Shown: piece after piece, positions 36,401 through 47,600 of the stretch
Numbering within the stretch: the first letter of the stretch is position 1
Layout of the letters: each line of letters begins with the position of its first letter
From: Sthenelais limicola
Taxonomy: Eukaryota; Annelida; Polychaeta; Phyllodocida; Sigalionidae
Direction of reading: 5' to 3'
Assembly (NCBI GenBank): GCA_942159475.1
Contig: OW804096.1
Location: 113,744,194 to 113,808,193 of the forward strand
DNA: 64,000 bases
Program-made: the position numbers and the translations under genes
Notes under the pieces: model-generated
Databases searched by the model: none
What the model saw: only the letters and a program-made list of their open reading frames with translations
Told to the model about the DNA's origin: nothing

Positions 36401-39400
36401 TGCTTGACAAATTAAATTGAGCAACAGGTTGCTGTGTAGAAATTTAATCATCGTATCTTTGATTGACGGAAATGGATCATGATTTGTGATAATAATGCTT
36501 TCACACTCTGCCTGTGAAGACGGTGACCAATAGCGCTCTAATTGTAATTAATACCTAAGGCATAGTAAGTAATAATGAGGTAATTGTTTCTTGCAGCTGG
36601 ACCAGGCAGCTGGCTCGTCAGGCCAAGCGACACTACGCAAGGCGATTACTCTTTATTTTTCTACTGTAATAAACAAATCCAGCGGTTCAAGATCCAAAAG
36701 CACGCCCGTCAGTATTTCATGGGAGGTCGATACTTCGACAGGTATAGTTTCTTTGCTCGAGATATTTCTTAGGACAGTTCTTATTTCTCTTCGCCAGTAA
36801 CCAGATAGTTGATATCTTGGATATCTTTGAATTGGAATACAGTCGAGTGATGACTAAGATCAATTCGCATAAATCATTCGGGATTTAGTGTTGCGCTATG
36901 GATCATAATACTTGGACAGTTGTGCTTTATCTGTTATCTCTTTCCTCCACAGCATCGCCTCTATTATTGAACGTTATCAAAAGGAACAAATAGTGGAAGG
37001 CTTCACATTGGGCACACCAGTTTTAAGAGTAAGTTGCTAATATAAGTGACACATCTGTCCCTGAAATTGTTCCTAACTAAAAGTTAAATTGCAAATATTG
37101 ACGTATGTGTTTGGTCAATTCCATTTATTAATTATTCTTGTACCTGGTACATATTATGGCTAAGCATGAAATTGTGTACTTCAATGTTAATTCCTGCACA
37201 TAATTGAAAGAGAATATATGTGATTTCATAACGAATTGACAACATTTCCAGGTAGTCCCGGAAGAGCTGCTATTATCAGGCAGAATATTACCTATTTCCT
37301 CAATTTAGTTTTTTTTTTTAAGTAGCTTACAGAAAAGAGGAAATGGAATTACTTCTTGTTATGCCGTTTAGAAAACAGAAACTCATAGTTACACGTTTGG
37401 TTTAATTGCAGCTCAAAAGTAATATGCTTCATGAAAGCGATTCATTTGGAAAAAATAGAGACATTTATGCCACAATGCGTCAGAGCAGCGGTTCCAATTT
37501 CTTCTTAAATAGGAAGGACCATATCGTCATTAAAGGATACCTTAATAAAAAGAGTACCAGTAAGTATTGAAATTCATTTAGCAATGGAATATATCGTGGA
37601 TACATTTTATGGTTTTATTTCGATGTTTATTATTCATTTTGACAGACTACTTCATCGGCCAACCAAAAAATCTATTTAGCCGCCACTCGTGTTTTTTTCT
37701 TGTCGCTGAATACTCAATAGATATACATTAGAATTTTGTGCACACTCAATTACATGTATCTGTCCCTTTTTCTTATTATTGATACCAATATAAAACCTGT
37801 TCATATATTTTAGATATTCTGTAAGAACATTTAGCACTTTTCATGACCTCTATGTGATAGCAATAATAAGGCTATTGGTGTTACGAATCTACGTAAAAAC
37901 AAATTACTGGTCACGCGTTTGCATATGAATACAATTCAGCTTCTCTATGTTTGCCATTCTTTCTTTCTCGCCCACCAACTTGCTACTATGACTTACTTTA
38001 TAACTTTGCTTCAATCACAGGTCAGAGAACCAAAAAGTGGAAATACATGTTCTTCGTCTTGAACGGGACGGAGCAGCAACTCTACTACTTTGAAAATCAA
38101 AAGGTAAATTATTTCTTCTACGATATTAAACGTACACGAGCTACTATATAGTATTACGTATTAGAAATGTATTATGGGTTTTCCCTGCTGTTCGGCAACT
38201 TTATCTTCTTTACCCTCTCTTCCAGCGATCAAAACCTAAGGGGCTTATAGATCTCAGCTATAGCTCGATATACCCTGTTCATGATAGCTTCTTTGGACGG
38301 TCAGTATTTCCTGTATTTAGTTTCCAATATTTACATTTCATTTTCATAAGAGTACCTACATTTCCCGCGATGGAGACGTTAGCTCTCAAGTACGTGTCAA
38401 ATTGGATTATGGCATTGATTTTCTTTCGTTGATATTAACTAAACTTCTCTGCTATTACTTCTCTTATTCCAGGCCTAACTGTTTCCAACTGGTGCAAAGA
38501 GCCCTCAACCACGTGACAGTTTACTACATATGTGCTGATAATACAGACCTAGCGCAGGTAAGCACAGATCCATTCATACATGGAAACGCTAAGCTTTTTC
38601 TTGTGTCATCTTCCTATCTCTCATTTGGTGTTAATTAGAAATACATGTATACTTGCTTACATAAAGGAGTCTAACACGTCAACTAAATTTAAGTTCTCTA
38701 ATGGAGCAACACTTTGGGGAAATATCCTAACACGAAATGTGGACTAAACTGAACCCAATTTCCTTTGGATTTTTTTCAGGAATGGGTCATGGCACTGAAG
38801 CCCTATTGTACAAATACACAACCTAAGAAGGTGCCCAAATTAATGCACCCTACAATCACAGAACTACGCAGCCTGTACGTGACAATATTTGACGCGAGGA
38901 ATCTGCCACTGAAGCACGTAGCACACCCGTATTGCATCATTTCCCTCAACGAGGTGAAGGTTTGTCGTACGCAAGTGAAAGATGCGTCTGATCCTTGCTG
39001 GGACGAAGAATTTATGTTGGAGTGAGTAAAACTTCTGTCTATGGTAACAATCATGAGTAACTTATTGATTTGATGTCGAGACAGGAATTTTCTGATGGAT
39101 TTTCATTGCATTGAACCACCGATTGAATGTACGATGGTACCAATATCTTCGTTCGAAGATTGATTTTCCTGAATGAACTAATCAATAGCATTTTCTTTTG
39201 CAGTGATATTCCTCTCGACATTGAGTCTTATACTATATCTATTTACAACAAATCTAAGCGATCAAAAGACACAGAAATAGGTATGTTGTATTATATGTTA
39301 TGAATATGTTCCTGAATATGTATACAGTAGTGAGATTTAATAGGAGAGTATCTTTTATTTGTTCTTCATTCAATGTACAAAGAAATGGCAAAAAGTAGTA

Positions 39401-42400
39401 AGAGAAAAAATGGGAGTCAACTTCTGGTGATAAAAAAGGGGTTTTCCACATGTCGATAAAGTCCAATAATTTTCAACTTCTAGCTTCGAGTTGCATTCCC
39501 TATTTTGTATTTTGCCCTTAGCATAAAAGAATATTTATTTTTTACTCTGATTCCACAATATCTAAAAGTTAAAACAAAAACTTTTTATTGGACCCGTACA
39601 ATAAAAATATACTTCATTACTAGACCTTTTTGCACCCCTCATAGCATGGGTATTTAATGAAGGATATATATATATCTCCTATTCCAGCCAGCAACCAAGT
39701 TTCATTAAGTGACCTCCAGCCTGGCCAGACTACTGATGACTGGCACACGCTACAACCCGTCAATTTAACCACTAGAGGAGACTTTGGTTCCATCCGTGTA
39801 AAGGCCAAGTTTCTCCATGAAGTGATCATGCCCCTAAAAGAATACACAAGTTTAAAGGAAGTGAGTACAAATCACCGCAACTTGCTTCGGGTCCGATTCA
39901 TTGTTTTAATCTTTCCCTTGAGCCATTTATTCTTCAAGGAGTCCTAATTCGTTAAATAGCGTCTCTGCAATGCAAAAAAAAAGATTTCTTATACTTGACA
40001 TGTTTCGTTTTAAATGAGCTCTAAAATTGTCTAAAATATTCTCTAAAAGTGTCTAAAATATTGGAAAAGTGTAAACGTTATCTTATCTTGTGGACAACAT
40101 ACTTGAGTTTCAGTGTAAATGGTGTGTTGTATGTAGACTAGACTTTAAATTCAATCATTGAATTTTCAGTTGCTTTTGGCCAAGAATTTGGAAACAGTGC
40201 TGGCGCTGTCTTCAGTCTGCACATCGAGCAATGATAGGATTCCCCTGGCAACTAGCCTTTTACAAATATTCCGCCACGAGAGACAGGAGGCACATCTTCT
40301 CAGAACTCTTAACGATTTAGACATGGAAAAAGAAGGTATGTGTCTTGATTGCCTATATTTTTAATTAAGTACACTTTCGTTGTGAAGCTCGAATATCATT
40401 TGCAATGCCTTGTCTAGGACTAGACGAGATTTTCAGTATTTAATTCAAGGAGCGCTGTGACGTCAGTGAATACTATATATTGTAGTAAGGACAACCTTAC
40501 GATATTAAATTTAGAGCCTGTCACTGCTTCTCTAAGCTATCCCTCTTTATGCAATATTATCTCGCCTTCAAAGAGATGACTTGTGGGTTTCTGTTTGCGG
40601 TTGCTCTCAGGGTCAGTTATATGTATCCAGCTTAGTAACAGTTAGACTCATATATCAATTTTCCCCTTTGTAGATTCCGCGTCTACCCTATTCCGTGGCA
40701 CCACTATGGCCACCACGTTAATGGACCAGTATATGAAAATGACCGCCACAATGTTTGTACATACGGCAGTACAGAGTGTTATCGAAAAGATAATGGAAAG
40801 CAAACAGTCTTGTGAGGTAAGAAAATAGTTATGACATTATATACCAAATTTCAATGTAATTGACTTTGCCAGTTTTTAGCGAGGCTTGGGCCGAAGGCCG
40901 TCGCCACGCTATACTTTTTAGGACGACCTCGGCCGTGGCCGACCTCGAGTTGCCATAAGAATTGCCGCTGAGACCGACAAATGGTAATTTGCGGCTGACG
41001 GTGTTCGGCGCATTTGCGGCGGCAGGATTTGCATTTTTACGCCCACAAACCTAAAATGACATGTACTACTCACAGATTTTCAATGGCGTTTTCCATTGGT
41101 AGACCTATGGTAGACTTAGTTTTGTAGCCTACAAACCCCTCATATCATCACTCACCGCGTGTTTGCCGTCAACATTTGTCATTTTACCTATCTCGTACTT
41201 ATACATAATAATTATATTGAAATAACGAAGCCTCGCTATAGCAAGTGAGCGCTTGTTATATTTCTTTTCCTTTCCATTTTATTATATAACCCATCTTATT
41301 GTTGCTATGATTTATTGTGTAATAATATTCAATTATTATAGTTAAACCCAGCTCATCTGGAGAATCCTATGGATGCTGAAGTAAATGCCAAACATCTTAT
41401 TGGCATCCTCAATGACGCTGTGAATCAGATCTTCCAGTCTACTGACGCATGTCCTTTGTGAGTGTATATTTTATGAGTCATATTTTGCTTATGTTGTACC
41501 TATTAAATCGTCGTACTAGTAATCTAGTAGATGGGGAAAGGTCCCCGATGTTTTAAAATCTAAAATCTAAAATTTGTCTCATTGGTATGATAATTTTACG
41601 TGGTGCTTTTGAGTTGGAAAATTGTAATGTATATTGTCGTCTTTGATAAAACATTGTCTTGTTTATTTCTCCTAGGGTGCTTCGATATTTGTGTGGCTGC
41701 TTACAAAGACGGGTTCAGGCCAAATGGAGCAATGATGCTTTCGTTAGAACCCGCGTTGTGAGGTATGCATTCCTCATATGTACTGCTCTGGATTTGATAT
41801 TGAAATTTCGCACTTGTCTGTCTAGTTATATCCTTATCTATCTGATTTTCTTTTTGAAACATACAGATGCTGTATTATTTTATGCAACAAAATGCTTATT
41901 TCACAACACATTAGTCCAGCGCAGAATATCTTTTGTCTGACGAAGGACTTTAGATGGGGAAAGGTCCCCGATGTTTTAAAATCTAAAATTTGTCTCATTG
42001 GTATGATAATTTTACGTGGTGCTTTTGAGTTGAAAATTTTAATGTATATTGACCTGGGCTGTGTTTACTTGCAGTGGCTTCATATTCCTTAGACTTCTTT
42101 GTATCGCTATTCTCAACCCTAAGCAGTTTAATCTCATCACAGGTTAGTACGAAATAATTGGTATAATACAAGATTTCATTATTGCTTAGTATTCTTTTTA
42201 TTATTGTTTAATATACTATATATTTATTTATTGAACAGCTTGTCAATTGCAAGCAATATATTAAAATGAATAAAATATATAACCATTGTTGAACATATTT
42301 TTCAGAACCGCCTTCTCAAACAGCGGCCAGAACATTAAAATTAGTTGCCAACTCGCTAATAAAATTGGCGAATCTCGTGGAAGCCAAAGTAAGTCAGTCA

Positions 42401-44306
42401 CCATTCTTTTTCAAGCATATATATAGTTTTTGTACTTGTTCCAACTAGTATAAATGTTTCATTTATTATTGGTTTGAAGATGTCAAAGCTCAGAGATCTC
42501 AAGATCTTGCTTATTTCCAACTCATACCTATACATTGTTTTATGTTCCATCTTTAGGAGGCATATATGGAAATCATCAACCCATTCATCCGTGATAATCA
42601 ACAACGTATGATCATGTTCCTCGACGAGCTATCGGTAAGTCCTGTCTTTCATTCTCATAAGTAATGGATATATTCTACTCAGTTAATGATAGTGTTTACT
42701 TGGTCGTCTTCTTACCATTTTCTATTCCCTGTGAAGACAATCGTTATGTATGGTGAATATCGTATTTATTTGATGTAATTTTGTGATACGTAATGATTGT
42801 ATGCATTGTTCCACTGTGCAGAATGTGCGGGAAGTAACACAGACCAATGACCAGCCAGCTGTAGATTTGGCTCGATCTCTGGCAACTGTACATCAAGTTT
42901 GCGTCACACACCTAGATGAATTGAAGAAGCTATCCCAAACCAAGGTAAAGCTCCTCTGTTCTCTAAATTGCCCCTGTCAAATATCATGGCTCTGGCCCTA
43001 ATATTAGATCTTAAAATATTATATAAAAAACGTTACATTTTCAGGGTAATATTTCATTTGAGTATGTACTGTGTTGTAATTAATTTCATGTTTATTTTTA
43101 GAATTATAAAACGTGATTGTACAGTCAAGAATATTTGCACTTTAAATTATACAACACGAACACATTTCAGTACAATCGAATAGAGAGAAACTCACAGTTT
43201 TTTGTTCTTGTACTATGAGTGAACTAGGTTTCTGTGAATATTTTAGTAAGCCATCCCACCACCTGGCGCAATGTGCTCACATAGTTTGGTGACAGATAAT
43301 TTTAGTATTCTACCCTAATCAGATTTCAAACACATGTTGCCAGTACACGTGGATTCATAGTTAGCCCATCTAGTATCAACATAAGAAACCTGTCAAGTTT
43401 CTATTCACCTCATTTAATCATTGGCATAAGCATTAGTGCAATACCTTTTCTTCATCACATTTTTTAAAGGATGATAGGTCATCTAAAACTCTTTAAGGGA
43501 ACATCTTGTTATTTTTTCGGGGCATTAAGGAAATATCGGGAGCTTGGACCACAACGGACCTCTTCCCTCTTATTAGAAGGCTAGCAATATATTCTGTTCA
43601 TTGTTATTATGTTAAAGCCTCCTTCTAGAGGCGGGTGAGGGTCTTGTAGGGACCCAGCAGGATGGTACAAGACAGGAAGTATCCTGTAGCACATGGCTAG
43701 GCGTTGGTTTGTTTACTTGGTGTGTGTGCGAGGGGTGCAGGGACATGGTGGGATGCTGTTCCTGATTGGTCATCTGGTGGGGTGTTTGATGGAAAGGTGT
43801 GTGGAGGCTAGTAGCAGTTAAGACCTCGCGATCAGTAGTGCATGAACAGAGCAGAGTAGTGTAGTTACCACCTTCTATTTCCTGTAAGATCATTATCTTT
43901 AGATCTGTTAAGACTGATGTTTCGATCTAGCGGTGGTCCTGGGAAGGTTTGGGTTTATATCAGCACAGTAGTGCATTATCTGATGATCCCCTTAGATCCC
44001 ATTCTTTAGATCTATTACGTAACCATTGCTTTTCCTTTTCTTACTCACTGGACAGAATATACTTTCTTTCATTGATTGACGTTTTTCTATTAAATTTATT
44101 CTAAAATTATAGTTATATGGCTTAGATGTTGAGCCGTGCTAGCCTCCTGGTATCGAAAGCTACCTTAGCAAATGGCATTTTCTGTTGTCTTGTTGCTCCA
44201 TTACACTATATTATGCAAATTCCTTTTTCAGCCCTTCATTAAGAAATTGGTCACAGTGACAGAAATGCTGACCAAGCACAAAAAACACTACATGGGTAAC
44301 GCTTGA
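27232..44306 (+). CDS. RASA1: RASA1 / p120-RasGAP, Ras GTPase-activating protein, complete 24-exon gene
   Basis: Cytoplasmic GTPase-activating protein that binds phosphotyrosine sites on activated receptors and speeds GTP hydrolysis by Ras. Coding exons: 27232-27401, 30045-30194, 33154-33289, 34704-34774, 34987-35104, 36077-36161, 36597-36741, 36953-37028, 37412-37559, 38021-38103, 38226-38299, 38473-38557, 38780-39021, 39204-39280, 39688-39860, 40170-40335, 40674-40816, 41342-41457, 41676-41762, 42075-42142, 42306-42388, 42557-42634, 42822-42944, 44232-44306. Every intron is GT-AG and every phase joins without a frameshift, giving 2772 nt (923 aa). Domain order is SH2 (about 58-148), SH3 (157-214), SH2 (227-315), PH (354-456), C2 (466-575), RasGAP (about 610-900), which is diagnostic of RASA1. 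The start is supported by an in-frame TGA at 27205-27207. Compared with vertebrate RASA1 (about 1047 aa) it lacks the long Gly/Pro-rich N-terminus. The product identification is very secure. Confidence 0.97.
28325..29045. mobile_element. Foldback element in RASA1 intron 1, arms of GGTCCGACC-type tandem units
   Basis: Inverted arms (about 28325-28570 and 28715-28830, with further units to 29045) are built from 20-24-bp units of the type GGACCAGGGGGTTAGT on the left and CTAACCCCCTGGTC on the right. GCTTTAGGCGGAACATTA at 28448 pairs with the right arm near 28695. The loop core lies at 28585-28623 (TAACCC repeats and TTGTTGTCCTAAGTC). It is a close relative of 50515-50850. Confidence 0.75.
30045..33289 (+). 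CDS. RASA1: RASA1 exons 2-3: N-terminal SH2 domain
   Basis: Exons 30045-30194 and 33154-33289 encode the first SH2 domain, residues about 58-148. It opens with WYHGRLDR and carries the phosphotyrosine-binding motif GSYLIRESD, in which R84 is the invariant beta-B arginine. Exon 3 begins in the beta-D strand (ITAMCGDYYIGGREF) and ends with the helix-B stretch LSDLIGYYT and the linker VPPPE. The domain binds phosphotyrosine on receptors and adaptors. The two exons are separated by a 2959-bp intron (30195-33153) that contains a retroelement-tail-like motif near 31387. Both splice junctions fall inside codons that complete correctly (AG+A, Arg). Confidence 0.95.
31381..31440 (+). repeat. Retroelement-tail-like motif in RASA1 intron 2
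   Basis: CCCTGATGAAGGCATGATGA, then AATACCGAGACGTCGGC, preceded by a CA-rich stretch. Words of this type are common at the ends of dispersed retroelements in invertebrates. No reverse transcriptase is visible nearby. Confidence 0.35.
34704..35104 (+). CDS. RASA1: RASA1 exons 4-5: SH3 domain
   Basis: Exons 34704-34774 and 34987-35104 encode residues 153-215, the SH3 domain between the two SH2 domains. The ALYDY-like strand reads CIAILPYTQIPDTDELSF, followed by KGEIFVVHND and the DGWLWVTSQ strand containing the conserved Trp pair. The last strand reads GLSGIVNQELVQEL instead of the usual GLFPxNYV. RASA1 SH3 domains are known for this unusual end, and the vertebrate domain binds partners without the normal PxxP groove. 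The exons are separated by a short 212-bp intron and joined through AG+T (Ser). Confidence 0.94.
36077..37028 (+). CDS. RASA1: RASA1 exons 6-8: C-terminal SH2 domain
   Basis: Exons 36077-36161, 36597-36741 and 36953-37028 encode residues 216-317. The domain opens with EWYHGEITKQEAAEKLA, then GPGSWLVRPSD, where R252 is the phosphotyrosine-binding arginine, then the strand DYSLFFYCNKQIQRFKIQ and the motif YFMGGRYFDS. It ends with the helix SIIERYQKEQIVEG and TPVLR. Together with the first SH2 it gives the tandem-SH2 recognition typical of RASA1. Phases are 1, 2 and 0, and all joins complete a sensible codon (G+CT Ala, AG+C Ser). Confidence 0.95.
37412..38862 (+). CDS. RASA1: RASA1 exons 9-13 (5' part): linker and PH domain
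   Basis: Exons 37412-37559, 38021-38103, 38226-38299, 38473-38557 and the start of 38780-39021 encode a Ser/Asn-rich linker (residues 318-353) and the PH domain (about 354-456). Visible hallmarks are HIVIKGYLNKKS, KKWKYMFFVLNG, LYYFENQKRSKPKGLIDLS, the segment VHDSFFGRPNCFQLV, and the terminal helix EWVMALKPYC with the invariant Trp (W449). PH domains of this type attach proteins to membrane lipids and partner proteins. The linker contains YATMRQSSGS, with a tyrosine that could be phosphorylated; that last point is only an inference. Confidence 0.94.
38863..39687 (+). CDS. RASA1: RASA1 exons 13-14: C2 domain
   Basis: The 3' part of exon 13 (to 39021) and exon 14 (39204-39280), finishing in exon 15 (39688-39860), encode a C2 domain at residues about 466-575. 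The first strand reads ELRSLYVTIFDARNLP, followed by HPYCIISLNEVKVCRTQVK, the motif DPCWDEEFMLDDIP typical of C2 domains, and YTISIYNKSKRSKDTEIA. C2 domains of RasGAPs help place the catalytic domain at the membrane. The split codon GA+T (Asp) at the exon 13/14 border is correct. 39281-39687 is an intron with no other feature that I can see. Confidence 0.92.
39688..44306 (+). CDS. RASA1: RASA1 exons 15-24: end of C2 and catalytic RasGAP domain
   Basis: These exons encode the end of C2 and the RasGAP domain (about residues 610-900). The arginine finger lies in STLFRGTTMATTL (R674), and the helix-stabilising arginine lies in GFIFLRLL (R788). Other family marks are MESKQSCELNP, LRYLCGCLQRRVQAKW, RTRVVSGF, INPFIRDN and RMIMFLDEL. 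The catalytic residues are intact, so the enzyme should be active. The motif normally written FLR..CPAI.NP reads FLRLLCIAILNP, so the usual Pro is Ile (codon 42103-42105). The chain ends with MLTKHKKHYMGNA and TGA at 44304, close to where the vertebrate protein ends. Confidence 0.95.
40878..41239. mobile_element. GC-rich MITE-like element in RASA1 intron 17
   Basis: GCGAGGCTT at the left end and AAGCCTCGC at the right end are inverted, each bounded by TA. The first 170 bp are GC- and CpG-rich against an AT-rich intron (CGAAGGCCGTCGCC, GACCTCGGCCGTGGCCGACC, GCATTTGCGGCGGC). No coding capacity is seen. Confidence 0.55.
41529..42050 (+). repeat. Direct repeat of about 105 bp in introns 18 and 19, flanking exon 19
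   Basis: 41529-41638 and 41952-42050 are nearly identical (AGATGGGGAAAGGTCCCC, then GATGTTTTAAAATC ... GTATGATAATTTTACGTGGT). The first has an extra TAAAATC unit. Exon 19 (41676-41762) lies between them. Confidence 0.88.
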
Positions 44307-44512
44307 CAGCCGTCGCAAGTAGAGAAACCTGCTGCTGCTTCTGCAGATACAAACTCCAGTAAGACTGGGACCATTGAGAGTGGTACGTCCCAAGTGTCAG
44401 CGGCCGGGATAATTCATTCTGTTCTTACCTCTCCTACTTGTTCATACGTCCAGTGCTCTATGGCATGCTGCTCTCTTCTCCACTGACGCAAACTCCTATT
44501 TGTCAACAACAG

Positions 44513-44661
44513 CACCAGAGATAGTCAAGGCAACACTGAAGGAGGGGATGGTACGGAGTACTAAAAGAAAACCATTTGCCCTGTGGTACAGAAAAGGAGC
44601 TCCCTCTTCTGTGAGTCCGCGGAGACAGGGTTTTAGTGGCAATTGTATTCTTTTATTGTGA
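44513..44661 (+). other. Candidate alternative 3' coding exon of RASA1
   Basis: After the RASA1 TGA (44304-44306) the same frame stays open to about 44480 and begins with a coding-like stretch (QPSQVEKPAAASADTNSS). A strong donor (TCCA|GTAAGA) lies at 44358/44359 in phase 1. A weaker phase-1 donor lies just before the TGA at 44294/44295 (ATGG|GTAACG). Downstream, an acceptor (CAACAACAG) at 44512 opens a frame that fits phase 1 and reads PEIVKATLKEGMVRSTKRKP and then FALWYRKGAPSS. It then reaches either a donor at 44611 (GTGAGT) or a TGA at 44659. Using the early donor would skip the stop and give a different C-terminus. I do not recognise a domain. It could be an alternative exon or a decayed remnant. 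Confidence 0.35.
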
Positions 44662-47600
44662 TTTCTTTCTTGTCTTAAAAGAATTGGTTGTCGTGAAAGC
44701 AATTATATAATGGTCTGATAGGCGTGAGTGCGATTGAAAAGAAATTTTATTCTTACTGTATGAGTGATTGTGTAAATAGATATGCATGTCAAAGATCAAG
44801 ACTTTGCTTATTCTCATGGAACACAACTATGAATACATTCTGTTGAGTGTTTATTCCTGGAAATATGTAGGCCCACTGTGGTTCTACTATGACTAGGTTT
44901 CCATTGCAACAATTGGATAGGAATTACCAGAGACCATACATATTTGTAAGGGGCTGAACAACTGGAATAACTAACAATAGGATGTTACATATTATGAACT
45001 AAATTCAAAGAGTGTGCCTGCTTAATGGACTAGAACCGTGGGTCCAAAGCGGTTGCTAAGAGGGTTTACTGAATACTGAAGGGTGATTATCATAGACTGC
45101 ATTATTTATCGAGCTCTTTAGGAATCATCATAAGGGATCGCGTTAATTCAGTACTTTCTTTTCTCCCTGAGAGTAGACGGAACTTTTGTAGTTCAAAAAG
45201 CAGTGGTGGTGAAAAAGTAACGACTGAGACAGTGAACTTACAGGCTACATTCTTCTATATAAATATTCACTGAATGATATGCCCCGGGCACTAAAAGCTG
45301 TATTTGAAGATCTACGTTGACAGCCAACTGATCAGCACTGTACTGACCAAAGAGGATCTGATCTCAACTCTTAATATTGACTTAATAACATTGTCAACGT
45401 TCGAAACAGCCAAATAGAAGAGGGCATGTAGCACCGTAACCTCCGACTGATGCCAAGTGATGCAGAGCTATGCAATGTATACTGTATTGACTATTTTAAA
45501 GAATGGACTGCATTTAAATACCTAGCCCTGTGCTCGTCTTTACGAGATGTGCTATACTAAAAGAACAGGAGAAGGCCATGTTCAGGTCTGATTGTCAAAG
45601 TTCGCGATAACATGGATTGTGTTCTTTAATGATGTGCCATAACAGAAAATAGATAGGTGCGTTATAGCTGTTAAGATATAAGACTTTCTACCCAAGAAAA
45701 ATCCATCGTGGAGAAAATACAAGTTAATTTTGTACCACATGTGTAAAAAAACACTTAGTTGGTTGATTGAAAAGGTTACATATGTAGTTCATCATTTATG
45801 CAGTCATCTGAGATCAAGAATGTGCACTGCAAACTTGCTCAACTTAGAGTAGTCTCATTACTATGCGGTAACTTAAGCACGATTATGATACAATTTGATG
45901 GCTGAAAATCTCCACCATATACCATTATATTTCGGAGTTAACTTAACTTAAACAATACAAACACCTGATAAGCGTTTTATCCAAACAAACTTAATAGCTA
46001 TCCATTTCAAATAACAGTACTGCTGTATGTTTTCTTCACCTTATTATACTAATGCTATACGATACCTTTCAGTGTGAAGGTATTATTCGGTATTGCCAAT
46101 CAAATTGAGCAAAACGTGCTGAGGTTCGAATTATATTTGGGGTGCATTATCTTATACTGCTGAGGCCCTGAATGTCCTTGCTTGAAATTAAGTACAGCTG
46201 TAGTGGACTAATAAGGGTTTGCATGAAATTCCATATTTCAAAATGAAGTTCTTTATCTTGAATTCACTTTAAAATTTACAAACACCACGATATAAGATGT
46301 ACCTTTTATGTCTATCATTCGTTTTTCAATCTGTCGAAAATATGGCATCTCCATTAAATGCAAACTCCCTATTTAAAATTTGAAGGAGTGGTTCAATTCA
46401 CCGAATGATGCTTATAAACTGTTGAAATAAAATTTTCTTTCTCCTACCACTGCCATAAATATGGATATGATTACATTACAACGTATCCTGGTCAATTGTG
46501 AAGACAAACCCCTAATCAGAGGCTGACTTTCAGTGGTAATGCTGATTCAAACATCTTTAAAAAGATACTCTTGTTGATCTGGTCGTATATACAACACAAC
46601 GTTCTTAAAATGAGTTCATTTGTGGACGATTACGTAAGATTGATGTTTCAAAGTTGCTTTTTCATACCTATAATGAGGCCAAGTTATCTGCTGCCAATGA
46701 CATAAGGACACACCACACATGACCGTTTATCGCGTTGGAATTTAAACCGAATGCCTGGTTCTTCATAAACCATTTTCGTGATACGTCAAAATTATTAATC
46801 AGTTATTATTTTGCATTAAAAGTAGGGTGTGGTCTTGAAGATGGCTTCCATCATCCTTCTAAAGGCTCACCCTTTGTGTGATGCATATTCATCGAGGATC
46901 AGTTGGGGTATTGTTATAGCTGAGACACATTTATTGGGTAGACTTTTGTCATTATTCTGCTTTATACTTTCTGTGAGCCTCTTGCAACTGAGTAAATCGT
47001 TGAAGATTTTCTCTCGGGCAATCGTGGTCTTTCCCTAGATAACCTTTATCCACTGGCATCACGAACTTTGCCCACCGTTAAATTTGCTTAAAAACTTATA
47101 TGAATATTCACTTCCTGATATATCCTGTAATCTAATATTTTTTCCACTATCTGAACTGCCGTTCATCATATATAATTCTGCATAAAAGACGAACCACCTC
47201 TTGATTTTTATACAAAGTGCCAGAATCTGCTGGTCGGGTTCTGATTGTCGGTCTCTTTTTAGACCCGTGATGAAAAAGGTGTCTTGGTAGTCTACGATAT
47301 GATATGTCACTACGCCTAAAACAAGAGAAAGTACATTTATCTGGTGTCATAATTGGTGCTTCTGGGCGCAAACTAAAAAGGTGTCGCCCGCTTACACGGT
47401 GTAATATATGAAAGACCATATAGAGTGAAGAATTCCATCATGATTCATCAGTAACTTATGTTGGGTGACTTTATTTCATTCCTAAGGTATATGAAATCGC
47501 TGCTGTAATCCAAAACATTCATAATATGGTTGTAAAATCGAATGAATATATATTAACTTCCTAATTAGAGAAAAGCGAGGTTATCTTTTTTCTATTAATT

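Noticed and set aside
44304..44306. Selenocysteine reading of the RASA1 TGA
   Set aside because: RASA1 proteins are not selenoproteins, the stop is where the family normally ends, and I see no SECIS-like element; alternative splicing or a remnant exon explains the open frame better.
47059..47419. Two minus-strand frames that look vaguely protein-like
   Set aside because: No family recognised, no splice signals tying them together, and they lie in the 3' flank of RASA1.
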